A stretch of 56,631 nucleotides of DNA from Gemmatimonadaceae bacterium (GTDB lineage: Bacteria; Gemmatimonadota; Gemmatimonadetes; Gemmatimonadales; Gemmatimonadaceae). The notes under the pieces are model-generated. The model had not been told where the DNA came from. It made no database searches and saw only the letters and a list, made by a program, of their open reading frames with translations. Positions within the stretch are counted from its first letter, which is position 1, and each line of letters opens with the position of its first letter. The stretch is from NCBI GenBank assembly GCA_020853635.1, contig JADYYN010000091.1, positions 1-56,631 on the forward strand, given 5' to 3'. This document shows, one piece after another, positions 1-8,396 of this stretch. The translations under genes were made by a program, and so were the position numbers.

Positions 1-1459
1 ACTCCGGCGGCCGACCCACGAAGCGATCCCCCGCGCCGATGCTCGCCGACGGCACACCGGCCTTGGCGAACGAGAAGTGATCGGAGCGATAGAAGTACCC
101 GCGCTCCGGTGTCGCGTCCGGCGAGATTGTCATCTTGCGCGGCGCGATCAGGCGCTTGAGCGAGGGACCGAGCGAACTCTTGGTGTCGCCGAGCACCGTG
201 AGATCCGTCGACTCGCCGAGCACGTTGCCGCCGTCGACATTCAGGTTGGCGACGATCATCTCGGTGGGAACGAGCGGATTCATCGCGAGGAACTCCGAGC
301 CCAGCAATCCGCTCTCCTCCGCTGTGACAAACGCGATGAGCACCGAGCGCTTCGGGCGTACGCCCTGCGCGAGCTGCCGGGAGATGGCGAGCAGATCCGC
401 CGTTCCCGACGCGTTGTCCTCCGCGCCGTTGTAGATCGAGTCGCCGTTCACCACCGGACCGATGCCGAGGTGGTCCCAGTGGGCGGTGAGCAGGATGTGC
501 TCGCGCTTCGCGGTTGCATCACTCCCCTCGATGAGCCCCACCACGTTCTGACTCTCGAGATGTTCGACCGTGTTGTCGAACCCGAGCTCCATGGTGATGC
601 CCGTCTCGACGGGCTTGAAGTCACGCGACTCGGCCTGCTTGCGCAGTGCGGCGAGATCGCTGCCGGCGCGCTGGAGCAGTGTGCCCGCCGCGGCCTCGGT
701 GATCCATCCGCGCACGCCGAGCGGCGCGGGGAGCTTGGGATCGCGCGGCAACATGCGTTGTTCCTTCGCCCAACTGCCGACGACGGTCGGCCAGCCGTAG
801 CCCGCGCGTTCGGTGTTGTGGATGATCAGCATCCCCGCCGCACCTCGACGTTCGGCTTCTTCGAACTTGTACGTCCATCGGCCGTAGTACGTCATCGCAC
901 GACCGCCGAAGAGCGCGGGTTCCGCGTCCGGCGCGGGCGGATCGTTCACGAGCACGAGCAGGATCTTGCCGCGCACGTCCACGCCCTTGAAATCGTCCCA
1001 CTTGAACTCGGCAGCACTCGAGCCGTAGCCGACGAAGACGACCGGGGCCGATGCGGCCGAGCGCTCCGCACTGCTGCCGGCCCAGACCACGACGTCCTCC
1101 GGATAGCGGAGAGGCGTGGGTGAGTTGCTGCGCACCGTGGCGGAGAGCCGCAGCGACTCCTTCTTCAGCGCCACGATGTCGATGGGGACGCGTTGGAAGT
1201 AGCTGCCGTTATTGGCCGGCGCGACACCGTAGCTGCGCAACTGACTCGCGAGGTACTGCTCGGTGAGCGCACCACCGCGCGATGCCGGGCCGCGGCCTTC
1301 GAGGAGGTCGCTGGAGAGGAATCGGATATGTGCGTCGATCTCGGCCGCGGTGATGGGCACCGGCGTGGCGGCGACGGGGCGCGGGCGCGTCTGAGCCCCG
1401 GCGGTCGATGCGACGGCGCAGAGAACGAGCAGGGCGGGGTGGAACGATGAGCGGATCAT
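1..1459 (-). CDS. M28 family zinc aminopeptidase with PA domain (3' part off the window)
   Basis: Exported metallopeptidase, probably releasing N-terminal amino acids from peptides in the periplasm or outside the cell. It starts MIRSSFHPALLVLCAVAST with a signal peptide, and an AGGAGG ribosome site lies just upstream of the ATG at 1459. A PA (protease-associated) insert follows (about residues 120-260, including VFVGYGSS and ILLVLVNDPP). The M28 catalytic core then shows TAHWDHLG, NGAEDNASGTA and FVTAEESGLLGS, which supply zinc-binding His, Asp and Glu residues, and later SDHFSF. The frame is open to base 1, so the last part of the protein is missing. It is transcribed leftward out of the window. 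M28 identity is firm; substrate is unknown. Confidence 0.9.
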   Translation of the reverse strand, partial: MIRSSFHPALLVLCAVASTAGAQTRPRPVAATPVPITAAEIDAHIRFLSSDLLEGRGPASRGGALTEQYLASQLRSYGVAPANNGSYFQRVPIDIVALKKESLRLSATVRSNSPTPLRYPEDVVVWAGSSAERSAASAPVVFVGYGSSAAEFKWDDFKGVDVRGKILLVLVNDPPAPDAEPALFGGRAMTYYGRWTYKFEEAERRGAAGMLIIHNTERAGYGWPTVVGSWAKEQRMLPRDPKLPAPLGVRGWITEAAAGTLLQRAGSDLAALRKQAESRDFKPVETGITMELGFDNTVEHLESQNVVGLIEGSDATAKREHILLTAHWDHLGIGPVVNGDSIYNGAEDNASGTADLLAISRQLAQGVRPKRSVLIAFVTAEESGLLGSEFLAMNPLVPTEMIVANLNVDGGNVLGESTDLTVLGDTKSSLGPSLKRLIAPRKMTISPDATPERGYFYRSDHFSFAKAGVPSASIGAGDRFVGRPPE

Positions 1460-1540
1460 GAAGCCTCCTCGGGCGTGCTGAATACTACACCCGACGGTCC
1501 GCCGCGCCCGCGCGTCGATCGACCACCGATTCACTCAGCG

Positions 1541-1975
1541 CTACGGCGCCTTTGCGGGCGCACTGAGTGACCAGACGTACGCTGCCACATCGCGGAACTG
1601 CTGCTCACTCAACGGGAGCTTGGGCATGAGCCCGAACCGCTGGATCGCGTGCGCGGGCATGGTGGCGCGGGAGGTGTCCGGCGCGAGGAGGAACGCCAGC
1701 ATCGCGGCGCGCGCAGCGGTCTCGTCGGTGAAGGCATCGCGGTAGTGCTGCGAGACCATCGCCATCGGCGGGGCGAGTTTCGGGGGTGGCTGCAGCGAGT
1801 GGCAGGCGGTGCACACGGTATTGAAGAGCGCCTGGCCCGCGGCGAGATCGGGGGCGCGTTGGGTCGTGGCCTGACGCGGTGTCGCGCGTGGGGCGGTCGT
1901 GCTGCGAGTCTGTGCGGCGCACACTGCGGGCGCGAGGGCGGTCACGACGATGAGCGGGATGAGGCGGATACGCAC
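1541..1975 (-). CDS. small secreted c-type cytochrome
   Basis: A 144-residue mono-haem cytochrome c, presumably carrying electrons in the periplasm. The GTG at 1975 is chosen as start because a GGAG lies about 6 bases upstream and the protein then begins directly with a signal peptide (VRIRLIPLIVVTALAPAVCAAQ); an ATG at 2023 in the same frame has no such support. The haem site is CTACH inside AGQALFNTVCTACHSL, and a candidate axial Met lies in RFGLMPKLPL near the C-terminus, followed by the typical last helix FRDVAAYVWSL. The gene stands alone, divergent from the padR gene. An inverted repeat (CACTCAG/CTGAGTG, 1531-1570) spans its stop codon and may act as a terminator. Confidence 0.85.
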   Translation of the reverse strand: MRIRLIPLIVVTALAPAVCAAQTRSTTAPRATPRQATTQRAPDLAAGQALFNTVCTACHSLQPPPKLAPPMAMVSQHYRDAFTDETAARAAMLAFLLAPDTSRATMPAHAIQRFGLMPKLPLSEQQFRDVAAYVWSLSAPAKAP

Positions 1976-2098
1976 CGGGGTCTCCGTTCGGGGGTTTGTA
2001 CGGAAGTTGTCCTGCTGACCCATCAGGCGCAGTAAGGCCACTACCGCGCTCGCCTCGGCGAATCCCCGACAGGAGGGGCGGTCGAAAAGCCAGATACC

Positions 2099-2136
2099 TT
2101 GACATTCGACAATACGGCCGCGAGTGTATTGTCGAA
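2099..2136 (+). promoter_or_regulatory. padR promoter element with perfect inverted-repeat operator
   Basis: A consensus -35 hexamer TTGACA lies at 2099-2104. It abuts a perfect 11-base inverted repeat: TTCGACAATAC (2105-2115), 10-base spacer, GTATTGTCGAA (2126-2136). The repeat ends 20 bases before the padR ATG. PadR-family repressors are usually autoregulatory and bind such dyads, so this is most likely the operator of the gene that follows. A clear -10 at 17-base spacing is not visible. Confidence 0.7.
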
Positions 2137-2156
2137 CGTCTAGGCAAGGAGCCGTC

Positions 2157-2486
2157 ATGCCGCCGCGCGCGGATCTGCTGCAAGGCAGTCTCGATCTGTT
2201 GATCCTCAAATGCCTGTTGAACGACCCGCTGCACGGCTGGGCTATCGCCAAGCGCCTGCGGGATTGGTCCAGCGAGGTGCTCGAGGTGAACCAAGGATCG
2301 CTTTACCCGGCGCTCTATCGGCTGGAGGAGCGCGGCTGGGTGGACGCGGCCTGGGGCGTTTCGCCCGAGGGTCGGAAGGTGAAGGTCTACACCCTCACCA
2401 AGCTGGGGCGACGCCAGCTCGATGAAGAACGCGAGCAGTGGCGCCGGTTCTCGCTCGCGGTGAACCAGGTCCTGCGCGCGACCTGA
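2157..2486 (+). CDS. PadR family transcriptional regulator
   Basis: A 109-residue winged-helix repressor of the short PadR-s2 type. The core is LLQGSLDLLILKCL, then LHGWAIAKRL, then NQGSLYPALYRLEERGWV (recognition helix and wing), ending with KVYTLTKLGRRQL. The ATG at 2157 has AAGGAG at a normal distance. The stop is followed after 3 bases by the GTG of an ABC-type permease, so the two form an operon. In Acidobacteria and Gemmatimonadota, PadR genes are very commonly paired with this permease type. A perfect dyad directly upstream suggests autoregulation. The inducer is unknown. Confidence 0.92.
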   Translation: MPPRADLLQGSLDLLILKCLLNDPLHGWAIAKRLRDWSSEVLEVNQGSLYPALYRLEERGWVDAAWGVSPEGRKVKVYTLTKLGRRQLDEEREQWRRFSLAVNQVLRAT

Positions 2487-2489
2487 GGC

Positions 2490-5177
2490 GTGTCCATCTT
2501 CACGCGCTGGCGCCACGGAATACGCGCACTCGTCCGCCGCCGCGTCGTCACGCGCGAGATGGACGAGGAGATCGCATCCCACCTGGCGTTCGCTGAGTAC
2601 GAGTTGATCGCGCAGGGCGTGCCTCCCGACGAGGCGCGTCGGCGCGCGCGGCTGGCGTTCGGCGGGGTGCAACAGGTGCGGGAGACCGCGATGTCCGATC
2701 GGGCCTTCGCCTGGCTCGACGACCTCGGGCGCGATCTGCGACAAAGCGCGCGGCAACTCGCGCGTGCGCCGTTCGCCACCGCTGCCCTCATGGGAACCGC
2801 CGGACTGGGGATCGCCGGCGTCACCATGATCTTCTCGTTCGTGAACTCCGTTTGGCTCAAGCCGCTGCCGTACGAGGTTGACGCGCAGCTGAGCAGCGTG
2901 CGCTCCGTATCACCCGACCGCTTCGTCCAAGAGGTGACGACACGCCGCATCGCCGAGGCGGCGCTGCCGACGCTGCGTCAGCTCGGTCGCACGGCGATGT
3001 ACGCGGAAGGCACGGTGCGACTCACGGTGGGCGACTCTGCGATGAACGCGTATCGCACCCGCATCGATACCGCGACGCTCGGCGTGCTCCGTCTCACACC
3101 GATCGCCGGTCGTCTGCCGACCGCAGCCGAGTACGCACAGTCCGCGTCGGTCGCACTCCTCTCGCAGGAGTTGTGGGACGTGCTCCCCGACACTGCGCGC
3201 GTACTGGATTCGACGCAGATCATGCTCGACGGCGTCCCACATCGTGTCATCGGCCTCATGCAGGCCGGTCTGCGATTCCATGAGCGCTCCTATGTGTGGA
3301 CCCCGTTGCGTCCGCAGGACGAGTGGGTGGGCTTCGTGATCCGTCGGGACGCCACCGTCTCTGCTGACTCGGTGGGAGGTCTGCTGGCTGGTCGCACCTT
3401 CGTCGCCGCGGAACCCGGTGCCCTCGACACTTCTCGTGCCCGGTGGCGACTCATGGCAGCACCGATGCACGATCGTGGCGTGCGTCCCCAAACGGTCGGT
3501 GCGGCGGCATTCTTCTTCCTCATCACCGCGCTGGTGCTGATCGTGACCGCGGCGAACGTCGCCACGCAGATCTTCGCGCGCACCGTGCGTCGTCGCCATG
3601 AGCTCGCCACGTGCGCTGCGCTCGGCGCGACCTCTTCTCGACTCGCCAGGCGGCTGTTCGCCGAGTACGCCTGGATCGGCCTCGGCGCGGGGATGGTGGG
3701 AGTGATCGGTGCCCAGCTGTCCGTGCAAGCGGTGTTGGCAAGCATCCCGCGACAGGGATTCCCTGGATGGCTCAGCTTCAGCGTGGATTGGCGCATTTTT
3801 CTCTTCGCGGTGGCATTGACCGCCGCGACGATCGTGCTCATCGGTGCGATGCCCGCGCGCGAGGGATCACGAGCCGACCCGCTGCAGGCGATGCGTGAAG
3901 GCGGTGGACTGGGGATCACGTCGCGAGGGGTCAGGCGTCGTGGGGCGAGACTCCTCGAACTCCAACTCGCGCTCTCGATGGTGCTGGTGACGATGTCCGT
4001 GCTCGCGGTCGGTGCGTATCGTACGCTCTCTCAGGTGGAGCATGACGCACGTGACGCGGAGCGCATCGACGCGTTCGCCTTCTCTATCGGGGAGGACGCG
4101 CCGGATTCGACTCGGATCAGGTTGATCGACGAAATAAAGGCGGCACCTGACGTGCGAGCCGTTGCGGACCTCGCGGTGCACGGACCGGCACGAGCGGTTC
4201 GCTGGCCATCGTCCCAACGCGATCCAGCGTCCAGAACGAGTTCCGAATGGACGCCGCGCAAAGGGGAGCCGCTGCGCTTCTATTCGCTCTCCGACACCAC
4301 GGCACCACTCGGCGCAGGGCGCGTCTCGCGTCCAGCCGTACGCGTGGTCGACGATACGTTCTTCGCACTGGACGGACGACCGGTTCGGCACGGGCGACTG
4401 TTCGATGCGAGCACCGAAATCAGTGCGCATATCCCGATGGTGGTCAGCGAAGACTATGCGGCCATCGTGTGGCCGTCCGGCCAAGCAGTCGGAAGCATTG
4501 TTCGCGTCGGCCGCGATGGTCCGACTGCGCAGGTCGTGGGCGTGGTGCGTGCACGCATGCGCGCGCGCTCGCAGATCGTAACGTCGGTGATCGCACCTGA
4601 GCCTGAGGTATTCCTCCCCAGCACGATCGGCGTGCGGATGCAGCCCTCACTTCGTCTCCAACTGCGCACGGATGCCGCGACGCTGCGACGGATCCTGACT
4701 CACGAACTCGCGCGCCACACCGATGCCTTCTCTTTCAGCCGCTTGGAGACGCTGACCGAGCGGGATACGCTCGCACTCTTGCCGATGCGCATCACCGCAT
4801 CGGTACTTGCGTGGAGTGCGACCATCGTCGTCGCGATCGCTGCGGTCGGGCTCTATGGATTGGCCGCTCAGGCCGCACTCGCGCGCCGGAGTGAACTCGG
4901 CATTCGGCTCGCACTCGGCGCCACGGAATCACAGGTGACGGGCATGGTGGTCCGCGAGATGTTGAGACTGACCCTCGGTGGCGCTGTGCTAGGCCTGATT
5001 GGTACCGTAGCCGCGGGCTACTGGATGCTCGGCGCCATGCCGATCTCGGTCTCGATGGTTCTCGTTGTGTGGACACTCACGATCACAGGACTCACGACCG
5101 TGCTGTTCCTCACCTGTTGGGTTCCCGTGCGCCGCGTCGCGCGTGCGGCGCCGGCTGACGTGCTGCGCGCGTTGTGA
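2490..5177 (+). CDS. ADOP-type duplicated orphan ABC permease (MacB/FtsX-like)
   Basis: An 895-residue inner-membrane protein with the Acidobacterial Duplicated Orphan Permease architecture. It has an N-terminal permease prefix (MDEEIASHLAFAEYELIAQG, then ARRRARLAFGG), a first membrane helix near residue 105, a large periplasmic MacB-type domain, a block of three FtsX helices (about 340-460), a second single helix (about 490), a second periplasmic domain, and a final FtsX block (about 770-890, with ARRSELGIRLALGAT). GTG start at 2490, 3 bases after padR. No ATPase gene lies beside it, as is usual for this family. Its role is not established; export or mechanical signalling in response to the PadR ligand is a reasonable guess. 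Confidence 0.9.
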   Translation: MSIFTRWRHGIRALVRRRVVTREMDEEIASHLAFAEYELIAQGVPPDEARRRARLAFGGVQQVRETAMSDRAFAWLDDLGRDLRQSARQLARAPFATAALMGTAGLGIAGVTMIFSFVNSVWLKPLPYEVDAQLSSVRSVSPDRFVQEVTTRRIAEAALPTLRQLGRTAMYAEGTVRLTVGDSAMNAYRTRIDTATLGVLRLTPIAGRLPTAAEYAQSASVALLSQELWDVLPDTARVLDSTQIMLDGVPHRVIGLMQAGLRFHERSYVWTPLRPQDEWVGFVIRRDATVSADSVGGLLAGRTFVAAEPGALDTSRARWRLMAAPMHDRGVRPQTVGAAAFFFLITALVLIVTAANVATQIFARTVRRRHELATCAALGATSSRLARRLFAEYAWIGLGAGMVGVIGAQLSVQAVLASIPRQGFPGWLSFSVDWRIFLFAVALTAATIVLIGAMPAREGSRADPLQAMREGGGLGITSRGVRRRGARLLELQLALSMVLVTMSVLAVGAYRTLSQVEHDARDAERIDAFAFSIGEDAPDSTRIRLIDEIKAAPDVRAVADLAVHGPARAVRWPSSQRDPASRTSSEWTPRKGEPLRFYSLSDTTAPLGAGRVSRPAVRVVDDTFFALDGRPVRHGRLFDASTEISAHIPMVVSEDYAAIVWPSGQAVGSIVRVGRDGPTAQVVGVVRARMRARSQIVTSVIAPEPEVFLPSTIGVRMQPSLRLQLRTDAATLRRILTHELARHTDAFSFSRLETLTERDTLALLPMRITASVLAWSATIVVAIAAVGLYGLAAQAALARRSELGIRLALGATESQVTGMVVREMLRLTLGGAVLGLIGTVAAGYWMLGAMPISVSMVLVVWTLTITGLTTVLFLTCWVPVRRVARAAPADVLRAL

Positions 5178-5208
5178 TGCTTTCATCTCTCACCCTAAGG
5201 AGCTCGTG

Positions 5209-6363
5209 ATGTCTCTCCGACGTGTGTTGCTGCTCTCCCTCTGCTTGCCCGCAGCGGCCGTAGCGCAGAGTACTGTGACTGTCTCCCGCGAGCCGACCCT
5301 GCGCTTGCCCGCGACCACCGCATCTGGCGATGCGCGGTTCTCCACTGCTGGCTGGGCCACGCGACTCGCCTCGGGAGCAATCGCCGTCGCGGACGTTGGA
5401 GATGCGGTGATCCACGTGTTCGCCGCCGACGGCAGCAAGCAGCGGACTCTGGGCCGACGCGGCCGAGGTCCGGGCGAGTTCCAATTCGCTGGCTGGGTCG
5501 GACGCTGCGGGAGCGACTCCTTGGTCGTGTGGGACTTCGCGGCCGGCCGCGTGACGACGTTGTCGGCGACCGAGCCGCTCGCGCCCAATCCGCCGACCCG
5601 TCAGATCGCCGGAGGCCAAGGATCGTTCGTCGCCGCATGCGGCGCGAGCGGACAGTTGGCGCTGTTCGTTGACACCCGCCCACGCAACGACGCCCCGCCC
5701 ATCGCGGCAGGCCGCACATCGCAGGGTGGCGAGTATCGTATATCACCAGTGGGCGCGGCAGTGGAAGTCAGCGACAAGTCCGGTCGCGTGTTGTCGAGGC
5801 TCGACGGCGTGATGCAGAGCGAGATGGTGATGGGGTCACTCACCGCCGAAGGCGGGCGCGGAGGTTTCCCGCGCCCACTAGGAAACGCGACAAGCGTGGC
5901 ATTCGCCGGCGACCGACTGGTGGTTGCCTACGCGGATTCCTCTCGCGTGATCGGCTACAGCACCGACGGCAAAGAAGTGTTCCGATTCTCGGTGCCACCG
6001 TCCGCAGCAAAAGTGACGCCCGAGGACTACCGCCGAGCGATGGCGCCCGCGTTCGCGATGATGCCGGGCCAGATGCGCGATCGTTTGGTCGCGTTCGCCG
6101 AGGCGGTGCCTGCGCCGACCACTGCGCCGTCGTTCTGGCGCGTGCTCACCGATCCCACCGGACTCATCTGGCTCGCGGTCTCGCCTGAGGGTGCGAAGGC
6201 GACGGTGCTACGCGCGTACGACGACAAGGGGAGGCAGCATGCGGAGATCACGCTGACTGACGGTGCGGTGCCCTTCGAGATAGGACGTGACTACGTGTTG
6301 GGTCGCAGCGAAGACGAGGATGGGGAGCAGGCGATCGTGTTGTACAGAATCGTACGCCGATGA
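5209..6363 (+). CDS. secreted 6-bladed beta-propeller protein (copy 1)
   Basis: A 384-residue exported protein with signal peptide MSLRRVLLLSLCLPAAAVAQ; AAGGAG lies before the ATG. The mature part is a repeated-blade propeller of the NHL/6-bladed type, with blade motifs GAIAVADVGDAVIHVFAADG and GRRGRGPGEFQFAGW, the GRGPGEF signature that is frequent in Gemmatimonadota. Function is unknown; such proteins are generally thought to be binding or scaffold proteins outside the inner membrane. It follows the permease by 31 bases and could be co-transcribed. It is the tandem paralogue of the gene at 6501; the last about 20 residues (GRDYVLGRSEDEDGEQAIV) are nearly identical between the two while the bodies are only about half identical. 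Confidence 0.85.
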   Translation: MSLRRVLLLSLCLPAAAVAQSTVTVSREPTLRLPATTASGDARFSTAGWATRLASGAIAVADVGDAVIHVFAADGSKQRTLGRRGRGPGEFQFAGWVGRCGSDSLVVWDFAAGRVTTLSATEPLAPNPPTRQIAGGQGSFVAACGASGQLALFVDTRPRNDAPPIAAGRTSQGGEYRISPVGAAVEVSDKSGRVLSRLDGVMQSEMVMGSLTAEGGRGGFPRPLGNATSVAFAGDRLVVAYADSSRVIGYSTDGKEVFRFSVPPSAAKVTPEDYRRAMAPAFAMMPGQMRDRLVAFAEAVPAPTTAPSFWRVLTDPTGLIWLAVSPEGAKATVLRAYDDKGRQHAEITLTDGAVPFEIGRDYVLGRSEDEDGEQAIVLYRIVRR

Positions 6364-6500
6364 ACGAAGACTGCGTCGGGAGGATATCGGCGCCCCGTGA
6401 GATGCAACAGAATGATTGCATGGCAATGATTGGGTCCTCTCTGGCGCGATTCTTTCGCGATGATTCGCAACCTCGATGATTCCATGTATCCGCCCTCTCT

Positions 6501-7670
6501 ATGGGACGCCACATGCCATTCGCCTGTCGGCTCAGTCGGGCGCTGACTCTCGCAGCGCTGATTCCGATTCTAACGGTCCGAGCACAGGAGTCCTGGTCTG
6601 TGTCGGCTCGGCCGATCCTGTCCATCCCTGCGTCCACCGCCCAAGGCACGCCGCGTTTCGCCACCGCCACCTGGGCCACGCGTCTCTCCGACGGACGCAT
6701 CGCGATCGCGGACGGAGGCGATGCCAAGGTGCGACTGTTCGCTGCCACGGGCGTTGAAACGCGCGCGCTCGGGCGCGAGGGGCGCGGGCCCGGCGAGTTC
6801 TCATCGCTCGGATGGATCTCGACTTGCGGTGGCGACTCTCTCTGGGTCTGGGACTTTGTCCAGGCGAAGATGAGCGTGCTGCACCCGAGCAGCGGATACA
6901 CGCGGGCGTTCCTGTCGCCGGAGATGCGCAGCGGTGACCTGCCGTCATGCTCACCTGCGCGGGAGTTCGCGTTCACCGCGCGATTCCGCCGCCTCCCGAC
7001 GGCACAGCCAGTGCTGAATGCCGTGGTGCCGAGCGGTGGAGACTATCGTGTGTGGATCGACACTTTCGACGTGCAGACCTTCGACGCGAACGCTGGACCC
7101 ATGCGATCCGTCAGCGCGGCCACTCGGCGCGAATCGATCTCTGGTCGAGCGAAGGACGGAAGATTCGCGAGCTTCGCGCGGCCGCTCGGATTGACCACCA
7201 GCACGGCATTCTTGGGCGATCGCTTGGTTATCGCGCAGTCCGACTCAGGCCGCGTGCGCTTCGCGGATCCCGCAGGAGCGACGGAACGCGAGTTTCGTCT
7301 TCAGGTCACGCGCCGGGCCCCGTCGCTGTCGGAGTACGGGCGCGCGCTCGACGACCTCGTGCTGTCGATGCCCGGGTTCGTCCGCGAGCAGTTCAAGAAC
7401 GTCGGCGCGCTCGTGCCACCACCCGATCATCTGCCGACGTTTCACGCGATGTTCGCGGATCCGGATGGCCTGCTCTGGTTCGTCATGTCACCACCGGGCG
7501 CAGTGCCGTCCGCCCTCCGCGTCTACCGACCGACCGGCGACCATGTCGCGTCGCTCGCGGTGCCGGCATCGCTCGTGGTGTTCGAAATCGGTCGTGACTA
7601 CCTGTTGGGTCGCAGCGAAGACGAGGATGGGGAGCAGGCGATCGTGCTGTATCGACTCACGCGTCGCTAG
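6501..7670 (+). CDS. secreted 6-bladed beta-propeller protein (copy 2)
   Basis: A 389-residue paralogue of the preceding gene. The start could be the ATG at 6501 or at 6513 (MPFACRL); either leaves a signal peptide ending in LTVRAQ. Matching blade motifs include GRIAIADGGDAKVRLFAATG and GREGRGPGEFSSLGW. The C-terminus FEIGRDYLLGRSEDEDGEQ is almost the same as in copy 1, and the 59 bases at 7593-7651 differ from 6286-6344 at only two positions. A tandem duplication is clear; the biochemical role is not known. Confidence 0.85.
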   Translation: MGRHMPFACRLSRALTLAALIPILTVRAQESWSVSARPILSIPASTAQGTPRFATATWATRLSDGRIAIADGGDAKVRLFAATGVETRALGREGRGPGEFSSLGWISTCGGDSLWVWDFVQAKMSVLHPSSGYTRAFLSPEMRSGDLPSCSPAREFAFTARFRRLPTAQPVLNAVVPSGGDYRVWIDTFDVQTFDANAGPMRSVSAATRRESISGRAKDGRFASFARPLGLTTSTAFLGDRLVIAQSDSGRVRFADPAGATEREFRLQVTRRAPSLSEYGRALDDLVLSMPGFVREQFKNVGALVPPPDHLPTFHAMFADPDGLLWFVMSPPGAVPSALRVYRPTGDHVASLAVPASLVVFEIGRDYLLGRSEDEDGEQAIVLYRLTRR

Positions 7671-8130
7671 GCTCCCACCGCACCGCGTCCCCCACCGTCA
7701 CCACCCCGTGGTCCAACACCTCCCCGAACGCCCCACCACGCCACTCGGCATCCATCGCCGCACGCAGTCCAGGCAACGCCTCATCCATCCGTTCACACGG
7801 CCGCGTCTCACCACGGATGCGCACCCGCACGCCGCCAAGTCGCAGCACGCGCCCACGCGACTTGGCGAGGTCCACGCCGCTCACCATGATGTTCGCACGT
7901 CGCGCGGCGGGGTCGATCGCGCCGCCCAGCTCCTGCATCATCGCGCTCCACTTCTCGCGCTCGATGATGGTCACCTGCCGCGTGCTCGAGCGGCAGGTGT
8001 TGCCTTCGATGCCGCGTCCCGCGACGAAGACCACTTCGACGTGCGGATCCATCACGCCGCGGTGCGCGCGCTTGGTCCACAGGGCCTCCACGCGACCGGC
8101 CACCACCTCGGCCGTGTCGCGTGGGTCCAC
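7657..8130 (-). CDS. MOSC domain protein
   Basis: A 157-residue single-domain MOSC protein (molybdenum cofactor sulfurase C-terminal fold). Such proteins are thought to handle sulfur, and the conserved Cys sits in the expected segment GETRPCERMDEALPGLR. Other family marks are GRVEALWTKRAHRG near the start, VAGRGIEGN, RQVTIIE, RRANIMVSGVDL and the ending VVTVGDAVRW. The GTG at 8130 is preferred because the conserved N-terminal segment is then kept and the gene begins 9 bases after the stop of its upstream neighbour; an ATG at 8052 would remove that segment. Its end overlaps the end of the second propeller gene by 14 bases on the other strand. The physiological substrate is unknown. Confidence 0.82.
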   Translation of the reverse strand: MDPRDTAEVVAGRVEALWTKRAHRGVMDPHVEVVFVAGRGIEGNTCRSSTRQVTIIEREKWSAMMQELGGAIDPAARRANIMVSGVDLAKSRGRVLRLGGVRVRIRGETRPCERMDEALPGLRAAMDAEWRGGAFGEVLDHGVVTVGDAVRWEPSDA

Positions 8131-8138
8131 GCCGAGGT

Positions 8139-8381
8139 TCAGTTGCGCGCCTTCCACGCCTTGTACTCCACGGGCATGCAGGTCGCGCACGGGCGATAGC
8201 CTGCGGCGATCGCGGTCGCTTCGTCTGCGAAGAACACCCGCTGCTGCGAATAACTCGTGCCGGTTCCCAACGCGCGTCGCGCGGCCTTGCAGTCCAATCG
8301 GCCGTAGATGCGCCGCCGGCGATGACCCCCGAGTGTCCCGGGGGTCTCGCTCGACGTCATGCTGCCATCGGCAGCGACCAA
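8139..8381 (-). CDS. small Ada-like zinc-binding domain protein
   Basis: An 80-residue protein resembling the metal-binding module of the Ada methylation-repair protein, with no methyltransferase attached. The visible pattern is RIYGRLDCKAARRAL, then RVFFADEATAIAAGYRPCATCMPVEYKAWK; the RPCATC motif and the upstream Cys are the expected zinc ligands. Free-standing copies of this domain occur in many bacteria. It probably shares a transcript with the MOSC gene downstream. ATG at 8381; a second ATG (MTSSETPG) lies 21 bases in. Role unknown; nucleic-acid binding is only an inference. Confidence 0.75.
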   Translation of the reverse strand: MVAADGSMTSSETPGTLGGHRRRRIYGRLDCKAARRALGTGTSYSQQRVFFADEATAIAAGYRPCATCMPVEYKAWKARN

Positions 8382-8396
8382 CCTGTACAGAGGCAG

